DNA from: Nocardioides ganghwensis
Lineage (GTDB): Bacteria > Actinomycetota > Actinomycetes > Propionibacteriales > Nocardioidaceae
Length of the DNA: 64,000 nucleotides
Reading direction: 5' to 3'
Assembly: GCF_014779655.1 (NCBI RefSeq)
Contig: NZ_JACXYX010000018.1
Location: 1 to 64,000 of the forward strand
Shown here: positions 8,593-16,977 of the stretch, in pieces
How the letters are laid out: each line of letters begins with the position of its first letter
How positions within the stretch are numbered: position 1 is the stretch's first letter
Position numbers and translations under genes: made by a program
The notes under the pieces: generated by a model
Databases searched by the model: none
What the model was told of the DNA's origin: nothing
Seen by the model: the letters and a program-made list of their open reading frames with translations, nothing else

Positions 8593-10112
8593 CCTTCGAC
8601 GCGAGGGGCCCTGATGAGGTCACCGGAGGACGCACCGAGCTCCTCGAGCCGCTGCACCAAGGGCGTCCACTTGTCACCCGGGCTGTGGGGAATGCGCTGA
8701 TAGAGGTCGCGGACCTCCGCCGCCAGACGTCGGTCTTCGTCGCGATCCAGGAGTCCCTCGAAACGCTGGTCGAGGAGCCAGGAGGAGTCACGTGCTGCAT
8801 GGTCGGCGACGCGGTCGAGGAAGAGCTCCTGTGCCCGACGCCCGGGCACCCCTGACTCCGCTTCGAGCTTCACCCAGTCCAGCTGACCGGCCCAAAGTGA
8901 CGCTCGGATGTCGTCCCCATCCGTGTCCAGGACGGTGCCGAAGGTGCCGTGCGCCCCCTGCTGGTGCTCATCGCGATAGGCCTGCACCTCATGGGCCAGA
9001 CGGATGACGTTGTCGTCCGTCATCGACACGCCCACGGCGAGCAGTCGCTTGGTGAGGAGAAGTGACTGCAGCACCGCCGCGGACGGGCGGTTCGCCGCGT
9101 CGTACCTCACCATGTGCCGGCGAGTGAGGACGATCTGCCTGACGTGCTCGACGTCGCCGTGAAGCTTGAGGATCCACCTGGCGGCACCGTGAGCGGAGTT
9201 CCACGGCATGACCGCCTTGATCTCGCGGTCGGTCGCCCTGACCGCCTGCTCGTAGAGCGTGTCGTAGTTGGTGGTGACGACCTCATGGCAATCGAGACTG
9301 GCCAGCAGTGCGTGCAACAAGGAGGGGTGGTGGACGCCGGTCACCGTTTCCGCCACTCGCTTCTGGAAGCGCGTCTTGTCATGGCGTTCGATGAGCTCTG
9401 CGCGATCGATCGCGTTCGGGAGTCGAGTCGGGTCAGGGTAAGTGATGCCCGCGTCGCGCTCGAGCTGCTCGAGCAGCCCGTGCCACGAGGGAAGGCCCGC
9501 CGCAGCTGAAACTCCGGCGCCCATGAGGACGGCGAGCTGGCCACTGCGTGCTGCTGTACCCAGCTCACGGGCAAGCGTCTCCAGACGAGGTGGGAGCTTG
9601 ACGGTCAGGCGACGTCGTGCGTACTGCGCGGCTGCGAACACGGCCGGGTCCGGACTGACGAGTACGACGTCGAGCCTGAGCTCGCGGGCCGCACGGGTCA
9701 GCCCTTCGACCAGCATGCGCAGTACTGAGCCGCGATCGCCTCCAAAGCCGCCACGGCCGATGCCGATGACGGGCACAGCGACCAGCGGGAGTGTTCCGGG
9801 CCCCCGCTTCGGCGGATAGGCGTCACGCCGGAGCTCGATCCTCTGCAGCGCCCCGATGATCCGATCGAGCACATCCTCGTATCGATCCAGGCCGTTGCCG
9901 ATGCTGACGGCCCACACTCGGTCAGGCGCGGGCTTGATCCGGCCGTACCCCCGCTCCTTCCACTGCAGCGGCAGTGGCGGTCGTCCGCCCACCAGCGGTG
10001 TCCAGATGGAGTTGAAGTCGTATGCCTGGTCCACAGGAACCAAGGCCGCGTCGTGGATCACCGACTCGATCCGCCCGTGGACGATGAAGAGGTGGCCTTC
10101 ATGCTCGCTCAT
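8574..10112 (-). CDS. Macro-like domain fused to SIR2-family NADase (candidate defence effector)
   Basis: I chose ATG 10112 (512 residues); an in-frame TTG at 10133 is possible, and neither has a strong ribosome binding site. Residues about 8-165 look like a macro domain: GRIESVIHDAALVPVD near the start, then LPLVAVPVIGIGRGGF with a glycine-rich loop, and DVVLVSPDPAVFAAAQ. Residues about 190-420 form a SIR2 domain: MGAGVSAAAGLPSW, VTTNYDTLYE and the KLHGD histidine. In defence systems SIR2 domains deplete NAD+, while macro-like domains bind ADP-ribose-type ligands. A macro domain on a SIR2 NADase would fit ligand-gated NAD+ destruction. The C-terminal 90 residues are unassigned. No TIR partner is adjacent. 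Confidence 0.7.
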   Translation of the reverse strand: MSEHEGHLFIVHGRIESVIHDAALVPVDQAYDFNSIWTPLVGGRPPLPLQWKERGYGRIKPAPDRVWAVSIGNGLDRYEDVLDRIIGALQRIELRRDAYPPKRGPGTLPLVAVPVIGIGRGGFGGDRGSVLRMLVEGLTRAARELRLDVVLVSPDPAVFAAAQYARRRLTVKLPPRLETLARELGTAARSGQLAVLMGAGVSAAAGLPSWHGLLEQLERDAGITYPDPTRLPNAIDRAELIERHDKTRFQKRVAETVTGVHHPSLLHALLASLDCHEVVTTNYDTLYEQAVRATDREIKAVMPWNSAHGAARWILKLHGDVEHVRQIVLTRRHMVRYDAANRPSAAVLQSLLLTKRLLAVGVSMTDDNVIRLAHEVQAYRDEHQQGAHGTFGTVLDTDGDDIRASLWAGQLDWVKLEAESGVPGRRAQELFLDRVADHAARDSSWLLDQRFEGLLDRDEDRRLAAEVRDLYQRIPHSPGDKWTPLVQRLEELGASSGDLIRAPRVEGQRDFR

Positions 10113-10173
10113 GTCGGCGAGTATGCCGCTCAATGGAGTCGCGCTCTGTGGATTCAGTGACCGCGGAGCACCG

Positions 10174-11181
10174 TTAGTGGGGTCGCCAACCGGGTCTCCC
10201 GGCCGCCTCGTGATGTGCCAGCAGCTCGTCGACGAGCGTCATCGCCCCCGGCAGGACCGAGCCCGGCGCTATGACCCGGGTCGAGGGCCCACTCGCCAGC
10301 ATGATCAGGCCCACCCGCTCCCCGACCGGAGCCAGCATCTCAAGGTCGGCAGTGAAGGTCTCCTCGTCCTCCGCCACGACGGTCACACCCTCGGCGTGCT
10401 GACGTGCGGCCCATCGGGCGTCCTGCGCCAGCTGCATCCGAACCGTGGTCGTCGCGCGCTGCTTCGTCAGCAGCGATTCGACACCGGAGGGAGGCTCGAA
10501 CCCCTCGTCCAACACCTCGACGGCCCTCACGTTGGAGAGCAGGAAGGTCCGCAGGTTGCCCTCGGGCCCGACCGGCCCGGCGTCGACCTCCCAGCCACGA
10601 CGCGTCTGAACCAGGCGCAGCGGCTCGATGACCCGGTCGGTCACGCCCGGACGCCAGGCGCGGGAGTAGACGATCCGAACCTTGCGCCTCTGCTCCTGCG
10701 CGTCCTGGAGGTCGCGGACATGGCGGGCCCAGTCACCGACGTACGGCGTCGCGGCGGGCTCGCCGTACATCGTCTCGGCGATGACGGCGAGCGCCGCGGC
10801 GAGATCGGCATCGTCCGGGTCGACCTCGAGCAGTGCCGTACCGGCGGTGTAGAGCGTGGCGAGATCACCGGCGGAGAGGTGCTCTGCGCCGAGTCCGGGG
10901 GTGGCATCCGGCACGACGCGCACGACGGTGCGTCCGGCCCCGTCCGTCACATGGTCAGGCTCGGGCTGCACGAACTCCAGGGCGGGCTTGCGGAAGATGT
11001 CGAACGTCCAGCCCCACGACTCCAGGTCGAGGTAGGTGACGAGGTCCTCGCGCATGGTCTCGACGCCGACGCCGAACTGGGCGGCAAGCTCGCTCAGGGG
11101 CAACCCGTCGGGATAGGCGCCAAGGACGTTGAGCACCTCGGGAAGGCGGGCGATGCGCTCGAGGAACTTGGGCACGGCCAT
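10174..11181 (-). CDS. WYL-domain regulator, PafC-like
   Basis: The 335-residue protein starts at ATG 11181, sharing one base with the stop of the preceding WYL gene (TGATG). An N-terminal winged helix (LPEVLNVLGAYPDGLPLSEL, then FGVGVETMREDL) precedes a WYL domain (KVRIVYSRAWRPGVTDRVIE, RRGWEVDAG) and a WCX-type C-terminus. WYL proteins sense single-stranded nucleic acid or other ligands and often regulate DNA-damage or defence genes. Tandem WYL genes of this kind resemble the PafB-PafC pair, but this copy sits in an accessory region without the proteasome genes, so it is probably a paralogue for local control. Confidence 0.8.
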   Translation of the reverse strand: MAVPKFLERIARLPEVLNVLGAYPDGLPLSELAAQFGVGVETMREDLVTYLDLESWGWTFDIFRKPALEFVQPEPDHVTDGAGRTVVRVVPDATPGLGAEHLSAGDLATLYTAGTALLEVDPDDADLAAALAVIAETMYGEPAATPYVGDWARHVRDLQDAQEQRRKVRIVYSRAWRPGVTDRVIEPLRLVQTRRGWEVDAGPVGPEGNLRTFLLSNVRAVEVLDEGFEPPSGVESLLTKQRATTTVRMQLAQDARWAARQHAEGVTVVAEDEETFTADLEMLAPVGERVGLIMLASGPSTRVIAPGSVLPGAMTLVDELLAHHEAAGRPGWRPH

Positions 11182-12086
11182 CACAGACCCGCCATATCGC
11201 GCAGCTCGACGACCAGCTCGTCGTACACATCGGCGCCCTGGGTGATCGTGACCCGCGGGCCGAGGACGTAGAGGCGGGCGCGGAAGGCGTGCCGATGAGT
11301 GACGGTGTAGGTCAGGTCGACTGCGTCGTCGCGCTCGACCTGGGTGTCGGGCTCGTTGAGCCATCGGATGACGTCGGGCACGAAGTCGCGGGTCGTACGC
11401 AGCGTGACCTCCGTCGGCGCGTCGACCTCCCACCGGAGCGGGTGCAGAGGGATGCGCCTCGCTGACGGCACCTCGGCACCAGTACCAGGAGTCTCCAGCG
11501 CGATGTCGCTCATCTCGCTGACCACGAAGTGCTTCACGAGGTCGGACCCGTCCTCGACGCCGCTGAGGTACCACTTGTAGTTCTGGAAGCGCACCGTCCC
11601 GGGGTGCACCAGCCGCGACGTGCCCTTGTAGGTGAACCTGATCCGGCTCCGCAGCTGCACGGACTGGAAGGCGAGCGAGAGCTTGTCGCCCTTCGGCTTC
11701 CGGATCACGATGCTGCCGATCCCCTCGGGGACCGCGGCGGGGCGGACACCGAGACGCTTGGCGAGGTCGGACCGTTCGGCCAGGAGCACAGCACGCTGAA
11801 GCGCGGCTCGCTGGGGTGCCGTGAGCTTGACCTGGAGCCGGTTGTCGCCGCTCACCATCCGGTAGCGCCCCGGCGCGCCGGCGGGCGCCACGTTGTCGAT
11901 CTGCCAGCCCTGCTTCTTCAGGTTCTTCAGGTCAACGCCGAGCTGGTCCTCGGGTGCCTTGTCGCCATAGCCAGCGACGGAGATCAGCCGCTCGGCCGTT
12001 GCCCCCACGACGCCGGCATCGTCAAGGACCGCGAGGATGCGAGCGAGACGCTGCATCGCAATGACCGCACTTCGACCTGGTGGCAT
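11181..12086 (-). CDS. WYL-domain regulator, PafB-like
   Basis: Start ATG 12086 was chosen because GGGGGAGACGCCC lies directly upstream and the protein then begins MPPGRSAVIAMQRLARILAV; a longer frame to 12422 has a low-complexity N-terminus. The 301 residues hold an N-terminal winged helix (ILAVLDDAGVVGATAERLI, VDLKNLKKQGWQIDN), then a WYL core (RIRFTYKGTSRLVHPGTV, NYKWYLSGVED) and a C-terminal WCX-like region. It is coupled to the next WYL gene and probably forms a heterodimer with it. It lies 80 bases after the zinc-motif gene, so it may be part of the same leftward unit. Confidence 0.8.
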   Translation of the reverse strand: MPPGRSAVIAMQRLARILAVLDDAGVVGATAERLISVAGYGDKAPEDQLGVDLKNLKKQGWQIDNVAPAGAPGRYRMVSGDNRLQVKLTAPQRAALQRAVLLAERSDLAKRLGVRPAAVPEGIGSIVIRKPKGDKLSLAFQSVQLRSRIRFTYKGTSRLVHPGTVRFQNYKWYLSGVEDGSDLVKHFVVSEMSDIALETPGTGAEVPSARRIPLHPLRWEVDAPTEVTLRTTRDFVPDVIRWLNEPDTQVERDDAVDLTYTVTHRHAFRARLYVLGPRVTITQGADVYDELVVELRDMAGL

Positions 12087-12166
12087 GGGCGTCTCCCCCG
12101 CTCGGCTGCCTGTAGGCCGTCCATCGTGCCCCGAATCGGCGGAGCGCGGGGTGGAAACAGGACTGC

Positions 12167-12388
12167 TCAGCAGTCGTCGCAGACTGGGTGCTGGAGCCGC
12201 TCGGCCACCGTGGCCGCGTGGGCGTCGGTGCTCACGAGGTGCGGGCATTCGGGCCGGTGGACCCAGGTGCTCGTGGCGGTGCGGAAGTAGGCCCTTGGTG
12301 ACTCGCCGGCGGTCCGGAACTCGTTGATCGTCTCGCTCACGGGAGCAGACTCCGCCCAGGGTCCGAGACAATCGGCTCCCGACGTCAC
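12167..12388 (-). CDS. Small zinc-motif protein (73 residues), Ada-like Cys pattern
   Basis: GTG 12388 overlaps the stop of the VWA gene by four bases (GTGA) and has GGGGGAG upstream, so this start is well supported. The C-terminal half contains STWVHRPECPHLV followed about 20 residues later by VCDDC. That His-Pro-x-Cys ... Cys-x2-Cys arrangement resembles the metal-binding knuckle of Ada-type and related small zinc proteins. A related pattern occurs in the gene at 14716. No function is known. Tight coupling to the VWA gene suggests a shared complex or regulation. Confidence 0.6.
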   Translation of the reverse strand: MTSGADCLGPWAESAPVSETINEFRTAGESPRAYFRTATSTWVHRPECPHLVSTDAHAATVAERLQHPVCDDC

Positions 12389-13692
12389 CGATCTCCCCCG
12401 TCCGGGCGCGGGCGGCGGCCACGCTTGCGGTTCATCTGGTGGTAGGAGTCGCGGGAGATCTTCGACATCATCGGCGCACCGCTCGGGCCGCTGACGTCAC
12501 CGAGTCGCTCCATGCGGACGACGTCGTCGAGCTCGAGCTGGATCTCGGGCTTCAGAGCCTCGGGCGCGACCTCCAGGGAGCGCGTCAGCCGCTGCTTGGT
12601 CTCGCCGATGAGTCGCTGACCCACGTCGAACATGCCGTGCTCGAAGGCCTCCGACGCCTGCCGCTTGACGTCCTGCGCCTCCTGGAAGAGGACCTCGGAC
12701 GCCACGGTCGGGTGCGCCACCCGCCCGGCAGCCTCGTCGCCGGGCACCACGTTGACGGTGATGGGCAGCGACACGACCTGCTCGACCAGGCGCGGCAGCT
12801 CGACGTACGCCAGCTCGAGGGTGGCGACCCGGGCGAGGCCGAGCTCGCGGAGCGCAGGGACCTTGAGCTTGAGCAGCACCTTGCGGGCCTCCTCGGAGTA
12901 GAGGTCGCCGAGCTCGATCATGACTTGACCGTCGCCGATCTGCTGCGCGGGCAGGTCGTTGTAGAGCCGCAGGAACTCCACGGCGGGCTCGAACCGCACC
13001 GTCAGCGACAGCGCCTGGACCACCTTGTTGAGCAGGCCGTCGACCTCACCCGCGATGGCTGCACCGGCCGCGTCGGGGTCTTCGGCGAAGACGTGGTTGC
13101 CCGACCCGGCGCGAGCGATCGCTGCGAGCAGCGTCTCGTCGTACCCACGTCCGTAGCCGAGCGTGGAGGTGACGATGCTGTCTGCGTACGCCTTGGATGT
13201 GACCGACGCGAACTCGTCGGCGTCCCGGATGCCGGCGTTCACATGACCGTCCGAGATGACCAGGACCGTGCCGCTGCCGCGCTTGTCGCCCTCGGTGGGG
13301 ATGACGCGCCGAACCTCGCGCAGGCCGCGGTGATAGCCGGCCGACAGGTCGGTCGTGCCGCCAGCGTGGACCGTCTGGATCCGGTCGATCACTGCGTCCT
13401 TGTCTGTCAGGGGGCCTGCGGGCACGACGACCTGGGCAGAGTCGTCGAAGGTGACCAGCCCGAAGTTGTCGGTCGGGTCGAGCCGGCGGACCAGCGCGAC
13501 GAGCGCTCGCTTCGCTCCCTCGAGCGGCGCGCCACGCATGGAGCCGGAACGGTCGAGGACGACCTGCAGCGAGGCCTGCGGTCGGGCGGCGTCCGCGACG
13601 GCGGCGGGAGCCTCGAGCTCGAGGAGCACAGCGACCTCGTCCTCGGCCTCGTGGGCCACGACGTTGACGTCGAGCAGTGCGTTGATCTTCAT
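12385..13692 (-). CDS. VWA-domain protein with intact MIDAS motif
   Basis: The 435-residue protein starts at ATG 13692 behind CTGGAGGATCCC. A von Willebrand A domain spans about residues 38-215, with a complete metal-ion-dependent adhesion site: VVLDRSGSMRG (DxSxS), AGGTTDLSAG and LVISDGHVNAG. The remaining 220 residues are beta-rich and then helical (KRQASEAFEHGMFDVGQ), as in bacterial VIT/VWA-like proteins. There is no signal peptide, so a cytoplasmic scaffolding role is likely. The gene follows the RNase H-like gene by 28 bases and overlaps the zinc-motif gene. Confidence 0.8.
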   Translation of the reverse strand: MKINALLDVNVVAHEAEDEVAVLLELEAPAAVADAARPQASLQVVLDRSGSMRGAPLEGAKRALVALVRRLDPTDNFGLVTFDDSAQVVVPAGPLTDKDAVIDRIQTVHAGGTTDLSAGYHRGLREVRRVIPTEGDKRGSGTVLVISDGHVNAGIRDADEFASVTSKAYADSIVTSTLGYGRGYDETLLAAIARAGSGNHVFAEDPDAAGAAIAGEVDGLLNKVVQALSLTVRFEPAVEFLRLYNDLPAQQIGDGQVMIELGDLYSEEARKVLLKLKVPALRELGLARVATLELAYVELPRLVEQVVSLPITVNVVPGDEAAGRVAHPTVASEVLFQEAQDVKRQASEAFEHGMFDVGQRLIGETKQRLTRSLEVAPEALKPEIQLELDDVVRMERLGDVSGPSGAPMMSKISRDSYHQMNRKRGRRPRPDGGDR

Positions 13693-13720
13693 GGGATCCT
13701 CCAGGGGATCGTCGGGAAGC

Positions 13721-14617
13721 TCAGGCCGCGTCGGCGGACTGAGTGGTCTGGTGTGCGGTGGTGAAGGCATCGGCGATCTCGCGGGCCCGTTGGGGGACGT
13801 CGGCGGCGGTGAACCCCCAGGTGCCCTCGGCGGCGCGGCGGGCGAGCTTGGCCAAGGAGTCGGCTCCCTCGTTGAGCGGGTCGCCGGCGTGGCCGCGCAC
13901 CCAGCCGATGTCGACACGGGGAGCCTCCTTGCGGACCTGCTCCTGCATCCACAGCAGCCCGCCGGGCGCGACGGCGGTGTGGTGGGTCGCGACGTACCCG
14001 TCGGGGAGTCTGTGTCCGCCGACGGCCCACTCCTCCACGAGGGAGACCGCAGCCCGGCAGTCGGTGCGAATCACCAGATGGTGCTGCGGCAGCGCTGAGA
14101 TGGCCTCAGAGATCGCGCGGAGCTCGGCGAGCACGGGGTGCCTGCGCCTGGCGCACTGCCTGACGGACGGCGTCTCGGTGCCGTGCCCGTGCCGTCCGTC
14201 CTCGGCGAGCCACCCCCAGCCGATACGACCTCGCGTCGCGGAACCGTCGGTGGCAACGGTGAGTGAGCCGGTCGGCGGGGCCACGACGGGCTGCGCCGGG
14301 TGGAACGCCCGCATCGCGGCGGCGCGGAGGGGGGCGTCAGCGTCGGTGCAGGGCACGAGACTGACACCGCTGAAGTGGACCTCGACCTCGACGACGAACG
14401 ACCACAGCCGAGCCGTCGGCGGCAGCGAGACGACGACGTACGCCGGGACCCGAGTCCGCAACGCGGGGTAGGCAGCCGCCAGTGCACACAGCACGGCGTC
14501 CTCCCGACCTTGCGCCCGGACGGTCCCGGTGGACCCGAAGCACTCCCCCATGAGGCTCCAGGCCCACCGGCCCGACGCGAAGTCGGGCTTGAGTGACAGT
14601 GCGATCCGCTCGGCCAT
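13721..14617 (-). CDS. RNase HI-fold protein with N-terminal extension
   Basis: The 298-residue protein starts at ATG 14617 with GAAGGAGGAGACGAG upstream. About 115 N-terminal residues are of unknown fold. From about residue 118 the RNase HI acidic residues appear in order: VATDGSATRG (Asp), PVLAELRAIS (Glu), LVIRTDCRAA (Asp) and VRGHAGDPLNEGAD (His, Asp). The enzyme should cleave RNA in RNA-DNA hybrids or act on another nucleic acid. Housekeeping RNase HI lacks this leader, and the accessory location suggests a specialised role. It is followed 28 bases later by the VWA gene. Confidence 0.75.
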   Translation of the reverse strand: MAERIALSLKPDFASGRWAWSLMGECFGSTGTVRAQGREDAVLCALAAAYPALRTRVPAYVVVSLPPTARLWSFVVEVEVHFSGVSLVPCTDADAPLRAAAMRAFHPAQPVVAPPTGSLTVATDGSATRGRIGWGWLAEDGRHGHGTETPSVRQCARRRHPVLAELRAISEAISALPQHHLVIRTDCRAAVSLVEEWAVGGHRLPDGYVATHHTAVAPGGLLWMQEQVRKEAPRVDIGWVRGHAGDPLNEGADSLAKLARRAAEGTWGFTAADVPQRAREIADAFTTAHQTTQSADAA

Positions 14618-14715
14618 CTCGTCTCCTCCTTCATCGGCGTCGGGAGACGTACTGTGCGGCAGGGGTCCGAATCATTGGCCCCTCGCGGATGTGCAGCCGT
14701 CGACCAGCCAGTCGA

Positions 14716-15012
14716 TCAGCGAGGGAGCGGCGGCTCGCAGCACTGTGCAGGTCGCAGCGCCAGCCGTCTGATGTCGTCGGGAGAGCGAACGACGCGATTG
14801 CCCAGCCTGGCGCCCGACGCGCCCTCCCAGTCAGCACTAACCATGTAGCAGTCAGGCTGGTGGTAGACGCCGGTCCCGGGGATGATCTCGATGTAGTGCC
14901 CGGCCGGCGCGTCCTGGGCCACGCCACCCCTGCGATAGCCCGGGGCGGGCGGATGACAGATCGCGCAGTTGCTCACCTCGTGCAGATCGCACGGCTCGAG
15001 CGACTCAGTCAT
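14716..15012 (-). CDS. Small Cys/His-rich protein (98 residues)
   Basis: ATG 15012 overlaps the stop of the upstream gene by eight bases. The N-terminus reads MTESLEPCDLHEVSNCAIC and then H, a compact Cys/His cluster likely to bind zinc. A second group follows: TGVYHQPDCYMVSAD and, about 35 residues later, AQCCEPP. The YHQPDC piece parallels VHRPEC in the gene at 12167. No known family is recognised. It is probably cytoplasmic and co-expressed with the acidic protein upstream. Confidence 0.5.
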   Translation of the reverse strand: MTESLEPCDLHEVSNCAICHPPAPGYRRGGVAQDAPAGHYIEIIPGTGVYHQPDCYMVSADWEGASGARLGNRVVRSPDDIRRLALRPAQCCEPPLPR

Positions 15013-15706
15013 CGCCCTGCTCCTTGCCTGATTGCCCGCTCTCCTCGGCCATCGCCATGAAGCGAGGAAACGTCTCGGCAAGTCGGTCCAACGTCGTAGG
15101 GGACCTCAGCTCGACGTCGGTCGCGTGCTCGCTGTCGAGTGTCTCGGCTCCGTCGGAGACGCTCTTGGTCTCGATCGGCTGGGCCAGCGTCGCGTAGTCC
15201 TCCCCGACGCCCAGCAGGACACGCAGCGGCACTCCTGCTCCGAACCAGCGCAATGGATAGTCGTTCTCGCCGACAAGGCGTGATCCGTCGACCGGGCGCC
15301 AGTCCGTACCTAGTGCGGAAACGAACGTGCCCAGATCGACGTCGAAGAACTCCGCGAGCGCCCGAGCGGTGGAACCTTGGTCCCACTCCTCCTCGCTGTA
15401 CTCCTCGGTCGGCAGCTCGGCTGCGGCCAAGCGGTGCACCAGCCGTTGGCTCAGCTCTTCGATCAATTCGTGAAACGCCAGCAGGTCGGTCGACATCGGC
15501 ACTTCGAGGGAAACATGGCCGATGTACTCGTTGCCGATATCCCCGACCAAGCCGTCTTCTGAGGGGTACCAGTTCCACCCCACCTCACCCACCTCGACCA
15601 CGTGCTCCTCGATGTAGTCGCCCAGCTCGTCGAGGTCCTCGCAGTCGAGTGCGAGCAGTAGGTCGTCCAGTCCGTCGATCGGTCCGTCGTCAGGCATGGG
15701 CCCCAT
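15005..15706 (-). CDS. Hypothetical acidic protein (233 residues)
   Basis: The frame from ATG 15706 (MGPMPDDGPIDGLDDLLLAL) has GGAG five bases upstream; ATG 15697 is a slightly shorter alternative. The protein is strongly acidic (EEYSEEEWDQGS and the C-terminal region), lacks membrane segments or obvious catalytic motifs, and begins a leftward pair with the Cys/His-rich gene. It is divergent from the frameshifted nuclease gene at 15772. I do not recognise its family. Confidence 0.55.
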   Translation of the reverse strand: MGPMPDDGPIDGLDDLLLALDCEDLDELGDYIEEHVVEVGEVGWNWYPSEDGLVGDIGNEYIGHVSLEVPMSTDLLAFHELIEELSQRLVHRLAAAELPTEEYSEEEWDQGSTARALAEFFDVDLGTFVSALGTDWRPVDGSRLVGENDYPLRWFGAGVPLRVLLGVGEDYATLAQPIETKSVSDGAETLDSEHATDVELRSPTTLDRLAETFPRFMAMAEESGQSGKEQGDD

Positions 15707-15771
15707 GATGCTCCGGCCGCTTCCGTTGCGAAGCCCCCGCCCTGGACCATTCGCACCCGTACGCTCGCCGG

Positions 15772-16943
15772 ATGAGCCGGGCCACCACCAAGGACGTGAA
15801 GTCGCTCCGCCATGCCGCCATGCGCGACGCCGATCATCTTCGGGATCAGGTACGGCCCGGCCTGCCCCGGCTCCCGCAGCGGAGCCGGCAGACGCGCCGG
15901 GCCACCTGGTACGGCGACGACAGCACGCTGCTCGCAGTCGTCGGGGCACAGGAAGGCAACCACACGGACCGACTGCTCGCTCACGGTCTGCACCTCGCAG
16001 AAGGTCGCGAGCTCGCCTTGGTGCTACCTGCAGCGTTTGCCTACCCAACGCAGTTCCGGCGCCCGTGGCTCACCGCCGAGATCACCCTCTGGACACACGA
16101 GAAGGGCAAGATCACCCTTCCGACGCCCCTGAGCAAGGCCGAGACGCTGGAAAGCGTCAAGGGTCCGGAGACCGCCCGCGCGTATACCCTCGGCCCGCGG
16201 GCGAGTGACTGGGTGCGAATCCTTGTCGAGTGGGCAACCCAGCACCGCGAGCTGGTCGAGGCGCACACGAGTTCTCTGCGGGGTTGGTCCTACAACGGCC
16301 AGCGAGTCCTGACGATCAGGGGCAAACGCCGAGTGGTGATCCACGCTGGCATCAACGCCAAGACGGAGCCCGCAACGGCCTATCGCGTCGACTCCCAACT
16401 CGATCCCCGCCAGTTCAAGGAAAAATCGTCCAGCACGTCGAACGCGGCATCCGAAATGCTCACGCCAAGGCGTACGGCAGGTTCGAGGAGCACCACCTGC
16501 AGGTCGCGCTCCGTCGATCCCCCGGGACGCTGCTCCTCGAGCATCCCGTCCTCCGGGAGGTCCCTGCTTGGCGGCCTCGAGGGCGAGGGTTCATCGATCT
16601 CGTCGGGATGGATGGCGCTGGCGACGTTGTCCTGGTCGAGACGAAGCTGGGCTCGGACGAGATGTTGATCCTGCAGGGCCTCGACTACTGGATCTGGGCC
16701 TCCAAGGACGAGAACCGAGCATGGCTGAGGGACCGGCTCTATGCCGATGCGTCTGCCAGCACGCATCTCTTGTACGCCGTCGCTGGGAAGCAAGGGTCAC
16801 CACCGCAGCTCGGCGAGTACGAGAAGAGCCACTTGAAGCACATCGACCCCGCCGTCCCGTGGCGCGTCGCGCTGCTGAGCGATTGGGACAGACCCGATGC
16901 CGCCAACGTCAAGATGCTCGGTCCCCACCAGGTACCGGAGTAG
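15772..16943 (+). pseudogene. PD-(D/E)XK nuclease-like protein interrupted by a one-base frameshift
   Basis: From ATG 15772 the frame reads MSRATTKDVKSLRHAAMRDA and is protein-like up to DPRQFKEK. There the coding signal moves into another frame at a run of five A residues (16421-16425). Adding one A restores KEKIVQHVERGIRNAHAKAYG and a continuous protein of about 390 residues ending at 16943. The second half has a likely nuclease core: RGFIDLVGMDGAGDVVLVE followed by TKL (Asp ... Glu-x-Lys). A PGN_0703 nuclease gene follows 34 bases on. The lesion could be a deletion error, a real mutation, or less likely programmed slippage at the A run. Confidence 0.6.
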
Positions 16944-16977
16944 ACGATCTTTCGGAGGTACCTCCCATGGTCTGACC

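Noticed and set aside
8574..10112. Thoeris system
   Set aside because: SIR2 and a ligand-binding domain are present but there is no TIR gene nearby to make the signal.
16421..16425. Programmed -1 frameshift in the nuclease gene
   Set aside because: The A run lacks a classic X-XXY-YYZ heptamer in the right frame, and two other genes show similar one-base losses, so a deletion is simpler.
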